Shown: positions 1 through 6,821 of the stretch, in pieces | How positions within the stretch are numbered: position 1 is the stretch's first letter | How the letters are laid out: each line of letters opens with the position of its first letter | NCBI GenBank assembly: GCA_902590505.1 | Contig: CACIWZ010000005.1 | Span: 1-35,081 of the forward strand | Source: an uncultured Pelagibacteraceae bacterium | GTDB lineage: Bacteria; Pseudomonadota; Alphaproteobacteria; Pelagibacterales; Pelagibacteraceae | Direction: 5' to 3' | Length of the DNA stretch: 35,081 nucleotides | Notes under the pieces: model-generated | Told to the model about the DNA's origin: nothing | Seen by the model: only the letters and a program-made list of their open reading frames with translations | Databases searched by the model: none | Translations under genes and position numbers: made by a program

Positions 1-1
1 A

Positions 2-544
2 GAAAAAATAATTAAAAATTTAAATAAGTCTAAAGTTACAACAATTTCCCCTTTAGAAATGAAAGTAATAAATAATAAAAATTCAGTAAAAAATTACTTA
101 GCCATCAATGAAGTTTCTATACTGAGACAGAGTAGACAAGCGGCTAATCTTTCAATTAAATTGAATTCAAAATTTATAATGAAAAAGTTAGTTTCAGATG
201 GTGTATTGATATCCACACCTGCTGGAAGCACAGCATATAATTTATCAGTTCACGGTCCAATATTAAATTTAAACTCTAAAAAAATATCAATCGCACCCAT
301 AAGTGCTTTTAGACCCAGAAGATGGCTCGGTAAAATTGTGAGTGATAGATCTAACATAATGATAACAAATTTAAATTCTGCAAAAAGACCAATCAGCGCA
401 GTAGCAGACAATTTAGAAGTAAGAAACGCAAAAAAAATAATTGTGAAAGTCCAAAAGAAGATAAAGTTTAAACTTCTTTACGATAGCAATAGAAGTTTAC
501 AAAAAAAGATCAAACTTGAACAATTGAGAAAAGAAGTTTCTTAA
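2..544 (+). CDS. nadK: NAD kinase, 3' part (5' end outside window)
   Basis: Phosphorylates NAD to NADP in the cytoplasm, the main source of NADP for biosynthesis. The reading frame is open to the left edge, so the 180 visible residues are the C-terminal two thirds of a protein normally about 255-300 residues long. An ATG at 59 is internal: the residues before it (ending TTISPLE) fit the family. Diagnostic motifs are NEVSILRQ (about visible residues 36-43), STPAGSTAY (71-79, the conserved NAD-binding segment) and ISAFRPRRW. The N-terminal GGDG motif lies outside the window. The stop codon is only 3 bp from a tRNA-Thr 3' fragment marking the left end of the island, so the gene and the original tRNA-Thr faced each other almost without spacer. 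No terminator is visible, and read-through into hsdM on the same strand is possible. Confidence 0.93.
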   Translation, partial: EKIIKNLNKSKVTTISPLEMKVINNKNSVKNYLAINEVSILRQSRQAANLSIKLNSKFIMKKLVSDGVLISTPAGSTAYNLSVHGPILNLNSKKISIAPISAFRPRRWLGKIVSDRSNIMITNLNSAKRPISAVADNLEVRNAKKIIVKVQKKIKFKLLYDSNRSLQKKIKLEQLRKEVS

Positions 545-547
545 TTA

Positions 548-594
548 TGGTGCCCTCACACGGACTCGAACCGCGAACCTATTGATTACAAATC
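548..594 (-). repeat. Left attachment core: 47-bp tRNA-Thr 3' fragment
   Basis: Perfect copy of the 3' 47 nt of the tRNA-Thr at 5678-5753. It covers the last two bases of the anticodon 5' stem, the anticodon loop, variable loop, T arm, acceptor 3' strand and encoded CCA. Similarity stops abruptly at 595, so there is no 5' half and it cannot be a functional tRNA. It begins 3 bp after the nadK stop codon. It is the expected site-specific scar, with the crossover probably in or near the anticodon loop. Confidence 0.92.
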
Positions 595-619
595 TTCAAG
601 CAAGGTACATTATTCTTTC

Positions 620-636
620 TATTATCATTGATAATA
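620..636. promoter_or_regulatory. Short palindrome upstream of hsdM (possible operator)
   Basis: TATTATCA and TGATAATA form a perfect 8-bp inverted repeat around one central base, in the 124-bp stretch between the tRNA fragment and the hsdM start. A dyad of this size could be an operator or recombination-factor site controlling the R-M operon. In sequence this AT-rich such dyads also arise by chance, and no controller gene is encoded in the island. No convincing -35/-10 pair could be assigned to hsdM; a TATATT at 667-672 abuts the 23-bp repeat and might be a -10 box. Confidence 0.3.
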
Positions 637-671
637 AAGGATAGTGGATTCATCGGTCAAGAAGTTTATAT

Positions 672-694
672 TCGGACACCACATAGACACCACA
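672..694 (+). repeat. Left 23-bp subterminal repeat (putative recombinase arm site)
   Basis: Identical to 5569-5591 and in the same orientation. It contains the 9-mer GACACCACA twice (675-683 and 686-694), separated by TA, so the two units are 11 bp apart, about one helical turn. It lies 77 bp inside the left attachment core and 24 bp before the chosen hsdM start. Tandem short repeats in helical phase beside a core site are typical of arm-type sites of lambda/P4-like tyrosine recombinases. The binding role is inferred. Confidence 0.75.
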
Positions 695-718
695 GTAAAA
701 AAAAATTACAATAGTAAA

Positions 719-2173
719 ATGTTTGAACAAACATTTAAAAATATAGATGACATACTTTGGAAAGATGCAGGTTGTAGTACCGAGTTAGATTATGCTGAGC
801 AATCATCATGGATATTGTTTCTTAAATGGTTAGATGATTATGAGAAAGAGAAAGAAACTAAAGCTAAACTAGAGAACAAAAAATTTAAGCCTACGCTAGA
901 TAAAGAATTTCAATGGTCTACTTGGGCTATAGTTAAAGATAAATCAGGAAAAGTAGATTTTAATAAATCTCTTACAGGGCCAGACCTTAAGAAGTTTGTT
1001 GATGACAAACTATTCCCTTACCTTTCTTCGTTTAGAAACAGCGCTGAAAGGTTTGATACACTTGAATATAAAATTGGTGAAATATTTTCTGAGCTTAAAA
1101 ACAAGCTACAAGATGGTTACACATTAAGAGATGTTGTTAATGAAGTAGATAATCTTCAGTTTCAAAGCAATGAACAAAAGCATGAGCTGAGTGCTTTATA
1201 TGAGGAAAAGATTAAGAACATGGGAAATGCTGGTCGTAATGGTGGTGAATATTATACTCCAAGACCACTAATTAAATCTATTGTTAAAGTCATAGACCCT
1301 AAAGTTGGCGAAACTGTTTATGATGGTGCTGTTGGCAGTGCAGGATTTTTAGTTGAAGCATTCGAGCACATGAGCCAGTCAAAGTCTTTAACGGCTTCAG
1401 AACTTAAAATACTTCAAACAAAATCATTCTATGGAGCAGAAAAAAAAACCTTAGCTTACATTATTGGCATTATGAATATGATACTTCATGGAATAGAGAG
1501 CCCTAATATCATTCACCAAAATACACTTGAGACTAATATTCAAGAAATACAAAACAAAGATAGGGTGGATGTTATACTTGCTAACCCTCCTTTTGGTGGA
1601 AAAGAAAAAACTAATATACAAGAAAACTTTCCTATTAAGACAGGAGAGACTGCATACTTATTTCTTCAGCATTTTATTAAAAAACTTAAAGTAGGTGGAA
1701 GATGTGGTGTGGTTATCAAAAATACTTTCTTAAGCAATACAGACAATGCAAGTATAGCTCTTAGAAAACAATTGCTCGAAGAATGTAATTTATTTTCAAT
1801 ACTTGATTTACCCAAAGGAACTTTTCTTGGAACTGGGGTTAAGACAGTTGTATTGTTTTTTGAAAAAGGTAAACCAACTAAAAAAATTTGGAACTACCAG
1901 CTTGATGCTGGAAGGAACATGGGTAAAACTAATCCGTTAAATGATAATGACTTAACTCATTTTATTAAATTAGCCAAAACACAAAAACTAAGTGACAATA
2001 GTTGGACTACGAAGATAGAAAAAATAAATAAAGATACTTTTGATTTAGGAGTTAAAAACCCTAACAAAGTTGAAGAAATAGACAACAGAACAGCAAAAGA
2101 GATACTAGCTGAGATAGAAGAACTTGATAAACAATCTTCTGGTGTATTGAAAAGCATTAAGGAATTTTTATGA
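719..2173 (+). CDS. hsdM: Type I restriction-modification DNA methyltransferase subunit M
   Basis: Methylates adenine N6 at sites chosen by HsdS; two M subunits plus one S form the methylase, and adding R gives the restriction complex. The protein is 484 residues. N-terminal HsdM bundle begins MFEQTFKNIDD. Then come GEYYTPRPL (176-184), the S-adenosylmethionine motif I variant DGAVGSAGF (202-210) and the catalytic NPPF motif (289-292). A GTG-started extension to 644 is open but runs through the 23-bp repeat and does not resemble HsdM, so the ATG at 719 was chosen. It overlaps hsdS by ATGA (2170-2173). No frameshift or missing catalytic residue is seen. It is the first gene of the island and may be expressed from an island promoter or by read-through from nadK. 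Confidence 0.95.
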   Translation: MFEQTFKNIDDILWKDAGCSTELDYAEQSSWILFLKWLDDYEKEKETKAKLENKKFKPTLDKEFQWSTWAIVKDKSGKVDFNKSLTGPDLKKFVDDKLFPYLSSFRNSAERFDTLEYKIGEIFSELKNKLQDGYTLRDVVNEVDNLQFQSNEQKHELSALYEEKIKNMGNAGRNGGEYYTPRPLIKSIVKVIDPKVGETVYDGAVGSAGFLVEAFEHMSQSKSLTASELKILQTKSFYGAEKKTLAYIIGIMNMILHGIESPNIIHQNTLETNIQEIQNKDRVDVILANPPFGGKEKTNIQENFPIKTGETAYLFLQHFIKKLKVGGRCGVVIKNTFLSNTDNASIALRKQLLEECNLFSILDLPKGTFLGTGVKTVVLFFEKGKPTKKIWNYQLDAGRNMGKTNPLNDNDLTHFIKLAKTQKLSDNSWTTKIEKINKDTFDLGVKNPNKVEEIDNRTAKEILAEIEELDKQSSGVLKSIKEFL

Positions 2174-3237
2174 TGTGGAAGACTTCGACTATAGATGAGA
2201 TATGTAACATAGAATATGGAACAAGAGTTGTTAGGAGAAAAGATAGCGGAACAGTTTATCCGGTGTATGGAGGTGGAGGTGAAACATTTTTAATTGATAA
2301 GACAAATCGACAGGATAGAGTTGTCATTTCACGTTTCGCCATGTCAGAACAATGCACGCGCTTTGTTAAAGGTAAGTTTTTTCTTAATGATAGCGGATTA
2401 ACATTATCACCTAAAACAAAAGATTTATCACAAGTTTTTCTAGACAAAACTATACTTTCATTAAATAGCACTATTTACCAACTTGGAAGAGGAATGGCTC
2501 AAAGAAATCTTTCTATGAAAAATTTTAGATTATTAAAAATAACTTACCCGACATCAATCGAAAAACAGCAACAAATAGTGGCAAAACTTGATACAGCGTT
2601 TGCTGAGATTGATAAATCTATTTCGTTAAATAAAAAAAAACTAGAAGGTTCCGCAACTGTAATATCAAAGATACTGCCAGATTTGTTTGACAGATATGTA
2701 AGTAAGTTCATTGACAGTCCACTTGGCTCATTATTTAAAGTTAGTTCAGGTAAATTTCTACCAAAGAAAAAAATGAATTCAGAAGGAAATATCAAAGTTT
2801 ACGGTGGAAACGGAATTTCTGGAAGCCATGATGATTTTAATTTAGATGGGAAAAATATTTTGATTGGAAGAGTTGGAGCTTATTGCGGCAATGTCCATTA
2901 TGTTAATGAAAAAATTTGGTTAACAGATAATGCAATGTATACCCACTCTTACAAATACAATTTTAATCTTAAATTTCTTTCTCTGATATTGTCTTCAATA
3001 AATATGGGGAGTTTTGCACGTCACGCTGCTCAGCCAGTTATCTCTTTTTCTTCAATAAAAGATTTAAAGATTAGATTTCCAGAATCTGTTGACGAACAGT
3101 CCCAAATAGTTAATGCTTTTGAAAAGATAGAAAATAATCTTCGTAAGCTGCGTATAAACTATAAAAAACAAAAACAAAATTTTGAAGTTCTTAAATCATC
3201 AATACTTAGTCAAGAAATAAAAAATAAAGTAGCATGA
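2170..3237 (+). CDS. hsdS: Type I restriction-modification specificity subunit S
   Basis: Recognises the bipartite target sequence and links the M and R subunits. The protein is 355 residues, short for HsdS (often about 400) but with the full two-domain plan. Target recognition domain 1 is about 5-128, ending near the YPTSIEKQQQIV transition. A helical spacer spans about 129-175, target recognition domain 2 about 185-303, and a second helical spacer 305-355 begins with SVDEQSQIV. The two spacer starts are clearly repeats of each other (EKQQQIV and DEQSQIV), as expected of HsdS internal symmetry. Both target domains carry YGG-containing turns (33-37 and 211-213). ATG at 2170 overlaps the hsdM stop; ATG at 2173 is an equal alternative. 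It overlaps hsdR by ATGA at 3234. The recognition sequence cannot be read from the protein. Confidence 0.92.
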   Translation: MMWKTSTIDEICNIEYGTRVVRRKDSGTVYPVYGGGGETFLIDKTNRQDRVVISRFAMSEQCTRFVKGKFFLNDSGLTLSPKTKDLSQVFLDKTILSLNSTIYQLGRGMAQRNLSMKNFRLLKITYPTSIEKQQQIVAKLDTAFAEIDKSISLNKKKLEGSATVISKILPDLFDRYVSKFIDSPLGSLFKVSSGKFLPKKKMNSEGNIKVYGGNGISGSHDDFNLDGKNILIGRVGAYCGNVHYVNEKIWLTDNAMYTHSYKYNFNLKFLSLILSSINMGSFARHAAQPVISFSSIKDLKIRFPESVDEQSQIVNAFEKIENNLRKLRINYKKQKQNFEVLKSSILSQEIKNKVA

Positions 3238-5564
3238 ACGAAGCAGATACAAGACGTGAGTTAATAGACCCTAAGATTAAAGAATCTGGTTGGGGTAAAG
3301 TTGATGGAAGTTATATCAGAGCTGAATTTCAAATTACCAATGGTGAAATTAAACCAGGAGGTATAAGAGCTGGAATAATTAAAGCAGATTATGTTTTAAT
3401 TTATAAAAATAGAAAACTTGCAGTAATAGAAGCTAAAAAAGATGAGCTTCCTGTAAGCGATGGTGTTGGTCAAGCTAAAGACTACGCTCAAAAGTTAAAG
3501 ATTTTAACTACTTACTCAACAAATGGAAAAGAAATCTATGAAATTAATTATTCTAAAGATGAAAAAGGTAAAATGTTTATTAAATCAGAAGGATTGGTTG
3601 ATAAATTTCCTTCCCCTGATGAACTATGGACTAAAACATTTAAAGATAAAAATGAATGGTCTAGTAGGTTCGATGCTATTAATTTTGAGCCATTTAAAGG
3701 AAATAGAGAACCTAGATATTATCAAGAAATAGCAATCAATAATGCTCTTGATGCTATAGCGGATAAACAACAAAGAATTCTTCTTACTCTCGCAACAGGT
3801 ACAGGTAAAACAGTAATAGCATTTCATATTGCATGGAAATTATTTCAATCCAGATGGAATATTCAAAGAGATGGAAAAAGAATTCCAAGAGTACTGTTCC
3901 TTGCAGATAGAAATATCTTAGCTAATCAGGCTTTTAATTCTTTTGGCGCATTTGATGAAAATGCCTTAGTTAGAATTACACCTCAAGATGTGAGGGATAA
4001 AGGACATGTGCCAACAAATGGTGCTGTGTTCTTCACAATATTTCAAAGCTTTATGTCAGGGCCACAAAACAAACCTTACTTTGGTCAGTATCCTGCTGAT
4101 TTTTTTGATTTAGTAATTATTGATGAATGTCATAGAGGTGGAGCTAAAGATGAAAGTAGATGGAGAGGTATAATGGAATATTTTTCTTCAGCAGTGCAAA
4201 TTGGTTTAACTGCAACACCAAAAAGAAAATTTAATGCTGATACTTATAATTACTTTGGTGAACCTGTTTATACCTACTCATTAAAAGATGGAATTAAAGA
4301 TGGTTTCTTAACTCCTTTTAAAGTTAAAAGAATCCAAACTACAATGGATGAATATGTTTATACAGGTGATGATGACATTTTAGCGGGAGAAGAAGAAATA
4401 ACTGAAGGTGAAGTGTTCCAAGAGAAAGATTTTAATAAAAAAATAGTTATTGAAGAAAGAGAAAAGAAAAGAGTTCAGTTGATGTTAGATAGTATTAATC
4501 CAAAAGAAAAAACTCTCGTCTTCTGTGCAAGTATTGCTCATGCTGGAATGGTCAGAGATTTAATTAATCAAATATCTGTTAAACCTCCAGCTGATTATTG
4601 TGTGCGGGTTACTGCGAAAGATACTAAAACAGGTGACACTCATTTAAGGCAGTTCCAAGATAACGAAAAAACATTACCTACTATATTGACGACTAGTCAA
4701 AAACTAAGCACAGGTGTTGATGCATTAAATATAAGAAATATTGTCTTAATGAGACCTGTAAACAATATGATTGAATTTAAACAAATCATTGGAAGGGGTA
4801 CTAGACTATTCGAGGATAAATTTTATTTTACTATTGTAGATTTTGTTGGAGCTTCGGCTAACTTCTCTGACTCTGAGTGGGATGGAGAGCCAATTCCAGA
4901 AGAGCCACCAAAAGAAAAACCTGAGAAACCATTTGAGCCAGGTGAAGAAGTTGGAGGTGAAGAACCAACTGAACCTAAACCGCCAAAGGAAAAGATTATA
5001 ATTAAATTAGCTGAAGGTAAGGAATTAACAATTAAATCAATGTCAACATCGCTATTTTACTTTCAAGGTCAGCCAGTTACAGCTGAAGAATTTATCAAAA
5101 AATTATTCAACACTATTACTCTTCCAAACATCTTAAAAAGTGAAGAAGAGCTCAGAAACTTATGGTCTTCTCCAATAACAAGAAATGAACTTTTAAAAAA
5201 ACTTGAAGATAATGGATTTACCAAACAAGACTTAAAGTCTATTCAAACACTCATTGAAGCTGAAGATAGTGATATTTTTGATGTACTAGAACATATTGCT
5301 TATAGTAAAAAACCAATTCAAAGGGCTACAAGAGTTGCTAACGCTGAAAATGAAATACATAAAAATATTAATGAAAAACAAAAAGAATTTGTTGATTTTG
5401 TTTTGAGCAAATATGTAGAAGGAGGGGTAGACGAACTAGATATTAATCGATTGAGTGATTTAATCGAACTTAAATATAAAACAATTCATGACGGTCAAAA
5501 AGTTTTAGGTAATCCAGACAGTATTAAAAAGACTTTTATAGAATTCCAAAAGTTTCTTTATTAA
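3234..5564 (+). CDS. hsdR: Type I restriction endonuclease subunit R (ATP-dependent translocase/nuclease)
   Basis: Translocates and cuts unmodified DNA when bound to HsdM and HsdS. The protein is 776 residues. An N-terminal PD-(D/E)XK nuclease shows D52 and E66-A-K68 in the context ADYVLIYK...AVIEAKK. Superfamily 2 helicase motifs follow: Walker A ATGTGKT (187-193), DECH (297-300), TAT (326-328), and a later QIIGRGTRLF motif VI. A charged Pro/Glu/Lys linker (about 550-590) leads to a C-terminal helical domain like that of EcoEI-type R subunits. It starts at the ATGA overlap with hsdS, so the three genes are translationally coupled in the order M-S-R. All catalytic motifs are intact, so restriction is probably active. 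It faces tRNA-Thr and rlmB; no good terminator lies in 5565-5677. Confidence 0.95.
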   Translation: MNEADTRRELIDPKIKESGWGKVDGSYIRAEFQITNGEIKPGGIRAGIIKADYVLIYKNRKLAVIEAKKDELPVSDGVGQAKDYAQKLKILTTYSTNGKEIYEINYSKDEKGKMFIKSEGLVDKFPSPDELWTKTFKDKNEWSSRFDAINFEPFKGNREPRYYQEIAINNALDAIADKQQRILLTLATGTGKTVIAFHIAWKLFQSRWNIQRDGKRIPRVLFLADRNILANQAFNSFGAFDENALVRITPQDVRDKGHVPTNGAVFFTIFQSFMSGPQNKPYFGQYPADFFDLVIIDECHRGGAKDESRWRGIMEYFSSAVQIGLTATPKRKFNADTYNYFGEPVYTYSLKDGIKDGFLTPFKVKRIQTTMDEYVYTGDDDILAGEEEITEGEVFQEKDFNKKIVIEEREKKRVQLMLDSINPKEKTLVFCASIAHAGMVRDLINQISVKPPADYCVRVTAKDTKTGDTHLRQFQDNEKTLPTILTTSQKLSTGVDALNIRNIVLMRPVNNMIEFKQIIGRGTRLFEDKFYFTIVDFVGASANFSDSEWDGEPIPEEPPKEKPEKPFEPGEEVGGEEPTEPKPPKEKIIIKLAEGKELTIKSMSTSLFYFQGQPVTAEEFIKKLFNTITLPNILKSEEELRNLWSSPITRNELLKKLEDNGFTKQDLKSIQTLIEAEDSDIFDVLEHIAYSKKPIQRATRVANAENEIHKNINEKQKEFVDFVLSKYVEGGVDELDINRLSDLIELKYKTIHDGQKVLGNPDSIKKTFIEFQKFLY

Positions 5565-5568
5565 AATC

Positions 5569-5591
5569 TCGGACACCACATAGACACCACA
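5569..5591 (+). repeat. Right 23-bp subterminal repeat (putative recombinase arm site)
   Basis: Perfect copy of 672-694, same orientation, beginning 5 bp after the hsdR stop. The GACACCACA units are at 5572-5580 and 5583-5591. It lies 86 bp inside the right attachment core, nearly the same distance as on the left (77 bp). In a circular form, the two repeats would flank one 47-bp core at similar distances, as in an attP. The rest of the gap, 5592-5677, shows no gene and no convincing terminator. Confidence 0.75.
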
Positions 5592-5677
5592 AGCATTTCT
5601 ATGTTCATCACTTGTATCACTGTTGTTCTTAGTAAGATTTTTTTATAAATTTAAAAGTTAAGGATTTACTTTCTTTG

Positions 5678-5724
5678 TGGTGCCCTCACACGGACTCGAA
5701 CCGCGAACCTATTGATTACAAATC
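5678..5724 (-). repeat. Right attachment core within tRNA-Thr
   Basis: This is the 3' 47 nt of the intact tRNA-Thr, identical to 548-594. The sequence downstream of the tRNA 3' end (below 5678) is island DNA, so the present 3' trailer of the tRNA transcript was supplied by the element. Confidence 0.92.
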
Positions 5725-5753
5725 AATTGCTCTACCAATTGAGCTATGAGGGC
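5678..5753 (-). tRNA. tRNA-Thr (anticodon TGT)
   Basis: A 76-nt cloverleaf on the minus strand with 7-bp acceptor pairing GCCCTCA/TGAGGGC, encoded CCA, D arm GCTC/GAGC, anticodon stem ATTGA/TCAAT with loop TTTGTAA (anticodon TGT), and a T arm with the TTCGAGT loop. It lies 44 bp after the rlmB stop on the same strand and may be cotranscribed with it. It is the integration target of the Type I R-M island, and the gene is intact because the element restores the 3' half. Confidence 0.96.
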
Positions 5754-5797
5754 CTGAGCGTCTCTTTAAAATAAATTAACAAAAAAAACAATATAAA

Positions 5798-6553
5798 TTA
5801 TTTACTTTCTGTATTTATTGAATGAAAAATATGATGACATACCACAGAAACGGTATTTGCAATATTTAAACTTTCAATTTTGTTGTTCATATTTACTTTA
5901 AATCTAAAGTCTGAATTTTCTAAAGTTTTTGTTTTAATCCCATAACCTTCTGAACCAAAAAGAAGAACATTTTTTCCTTTCCAATTATTTTTTGTAAAGT
6001 CTTTATTTGAATTTATATCAAAAGCACTAATCCAAAAGTCTTTGGTTTTAAGGAAATTCAAAGCAGTATTCAGATTAGAAACTTTGAATATTTTTAAATG
6101 TTCTGTGCCACCACTTGCACTTTTATAAAGCAACTTACTTTTAGATGGAAAGCTTCTCTCTTTTACTATCAATCCATCTATATTAAATGCAACAGCACTC
6201 CGAATTATTGAACCTATATTTCTAGGATCTGTAACTTCTTCTAATGCAACTAAATTGATATTTTTATGTTTATTTAAAACAGCAAACTCTTTTAAAGTAA
6301 TTTCTTCTAGTTGTTCTACCTCTGCAACTAAACCTTGGTGAGCTGTTTCATCTTTACCACATAAATTGTCTAATTCTTTTCTTGATTTAAAAAAAACATT
6401 TAAAGATTTAAAAAGGTTTAATGATTGATTTTCCCTGTTTAATTTTTTTTGTGCATCTTCCGTTAAAAAAACCCTCTCGATTTTTCTTGCTGGATTTTTT
6501 AATGCTTCTAAAACAGCATGTTTTCCAACTATTAAAAATGTCGTTTTTTTCAT
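5798..6553 (-). CDS. rlmB: 23S rRNA 2'-O-ribose methyltransferase of the TrmH/SpoU family (RlmB-like)
   Basis: Predicted to methylate the 2'-OH of a guanosine in 23S rRNA (G2251 in E. coli numbering) using S-adenosylmethionine. From the ATG at 6553 the protein is 251 residues, normal for RlmB. The N-terminal substrate-binding domain starts with FLIVGKHAVLEAL. The knotted SPOUT domain carries motif 1 DPRNIGSIIRSA (109-120), motif 2 LLFGSEGYGI (197-206) and motif 3 IESLNIANTVSV (226-237). An upstream in-frame TTG at 6574 would add 7 residues; the ATG was preferred because it fits the family start. Neither has a clear Shine-Dalgarno. The gene is divergent from the tRNA-Tyr/tuf block and upstream of tRNA-Thr. 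The exact nucleotide modified is assigned by family only. Confidence 0.88.
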   Translation of the reverse strand: MKKTTFLIVGKHAVLEALKNPARKIERVFLTEDAQKKLNRENQSLNLFKSLNVFFKSRKELDNLCGKDETAHQGLVAEVEQLEEITLKEFAVLNKHKNINLVALEEVTDPRNIGSIIRSAVAFNIDGLIVKERSFPSKSKLLYKSASGGTEHLKIFKVSNLNTALNFLKTKDFWISAFDINSNKDFTKNNWKGKNVLLFGSEGYGIKTKTLENSDFRFKVNMNNKIESLNIANTVSVVCHHIFHSINTESK

Positions 6554-6585
6554 GTTTTTGAGTAATTTTTTCAAATTAATAGCAT

Positions 6586-6634
6586 ATTTTAAGGCAAAAT
6601 GATTTATTGCAATTGTTCCATAAATGCTTATAAA
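6586..6634. promoter_or_regulatory. Divergent promoters sharing one palindromic -35 box (rlmB and tRNA-Tyr/tuf)
   Basis: On the plus strand TTGCAA (6607-6612), a 16-bp spacer and TATAAA (6629-6634) would start transcription near 6641, 48 bp before tRNA-Tyr. TTGCAA is its own reverse complement. On the minus strand the same hexamer is followed after 15 bp by TAAAAT (6591-6586), placing a start about 25 nt before the rlmB ATG. Both assignments rest on sequence match only, in AT-rich DNA where -10-like boxes are common. Confidence 0.45.
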
Positions 6635-6663
6635 ACGCTTGTTGTTAAATGCTTTTTAAGTTA

Positions 6664-6677
6664 GTGGGTATCCCCAC
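6664..6677 (+). other. Small GC-rich hairpin upstream of tRNA-Tyr
   Basis: GTGGG (6664-6668) pairs with CCCAC (6673-6677) around a TATC loop, unusually GC-rich for this DNA. It would lie in the 5' leader of the tRNA-Tyr transcript, 11 nt before the mature 5' end. No T-run follows, so it is not a terminator. It could help position RNase P or other processing; function unknown. Confidence 0.35.
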
Positions 6678-6688
6678 AATTGAAATTA

Positions 6689-6774
6689 GGAGGGGTACCA
6701 AAGCGGTCAAATGGGGCGGGCTGTAAACCCGTTGACTTCGGTCTTCGAAAGTTCGAATCTTTCCCCCTCCACCA
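6689..6774 (+). tRNA. tRNA-Tyr (anticodon GTA)
   Basis: An 86-nt class II tRNA with a long variable arm, acceptor GGAGGGG pairing with CCCCTCC, and encoded CCA. The anticodon stem CGGG/CCCG encloses the loop CTGTAAA (anticodon GTA). It is the first RNA of the tRNA-Tyr, tRNA-Gly, tuf, tRNA-Trp cluster and lies just downstream of the candidate promoter at 6607-6634. Confidence 0.96.
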
Positions 6775-6821
6775 AACTTAAAAGTATATTAATGATAAAG
6801 AGCGAGATAAGTTTGGATTTT

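Larger units (their letters stand above)
548..5724 (+). mobile_element. tRNA-Thr-integrated genomic island carrying a Type I R-M operon, no integrase
   Basis: A 47-bp perfect direct repeat (548-594 and 5678-5724) brackets the region. The right copy is part of an intact tRNA-Thr gene; the left copy is an isolated 3' tRNA fragment. This is the classic footprint of site-specific integration into a tRNA gene with reconstitution of the tRNA. One unit (one repeat copy plus interior) is 5,130 bp. The only genes are hsdM, hsdS and hsdR, filling 719-5564. A second perfect repeat of 23 bp lies 77 bp inside the left core and 86 bp inside the right core and resembles recombinase arm sites. No recombinase, excisionase, replication or transfer gene is present, so movement, if any, must depend on a recombinase elsewhere. 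Seen directly: repeats, tRNA, gene content. Inferred: mobility. Complete identity of the left, functionless copy suggests recent insertion. Confidence 0.85.

Noticed and set aside
644-718. GTG-started 25-residue extension of hsdM
   Set aside because: It runs through the 23-bp subterminal repeat, does not resemble HsdM N-termini, and ATG 719 gives the typical MFEQTFKNIDD start.
3523-3732. 69-residue plus-strand open frame inside hsdR
   Set aside because: Out-of-frame shadow of hsdR with Lys/Leu-rich product and no independent support.
5626-5652. Possible intrinsic terminator after hsdR (CTTAGTAAG followed by a T-run)
   Set aside because: The arms leave a one-base loop, or only three pairs with a usable loop; too weak to call.
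5676-5684. Inverted near-copy (8 of 9) of the GACACCACA unit at the tRNA 3' end
   Set aside because: It is mostly the tRNA CCA end and acceptor base, so the likeness to the arm unit is probably coincidence; the left core lacks it.
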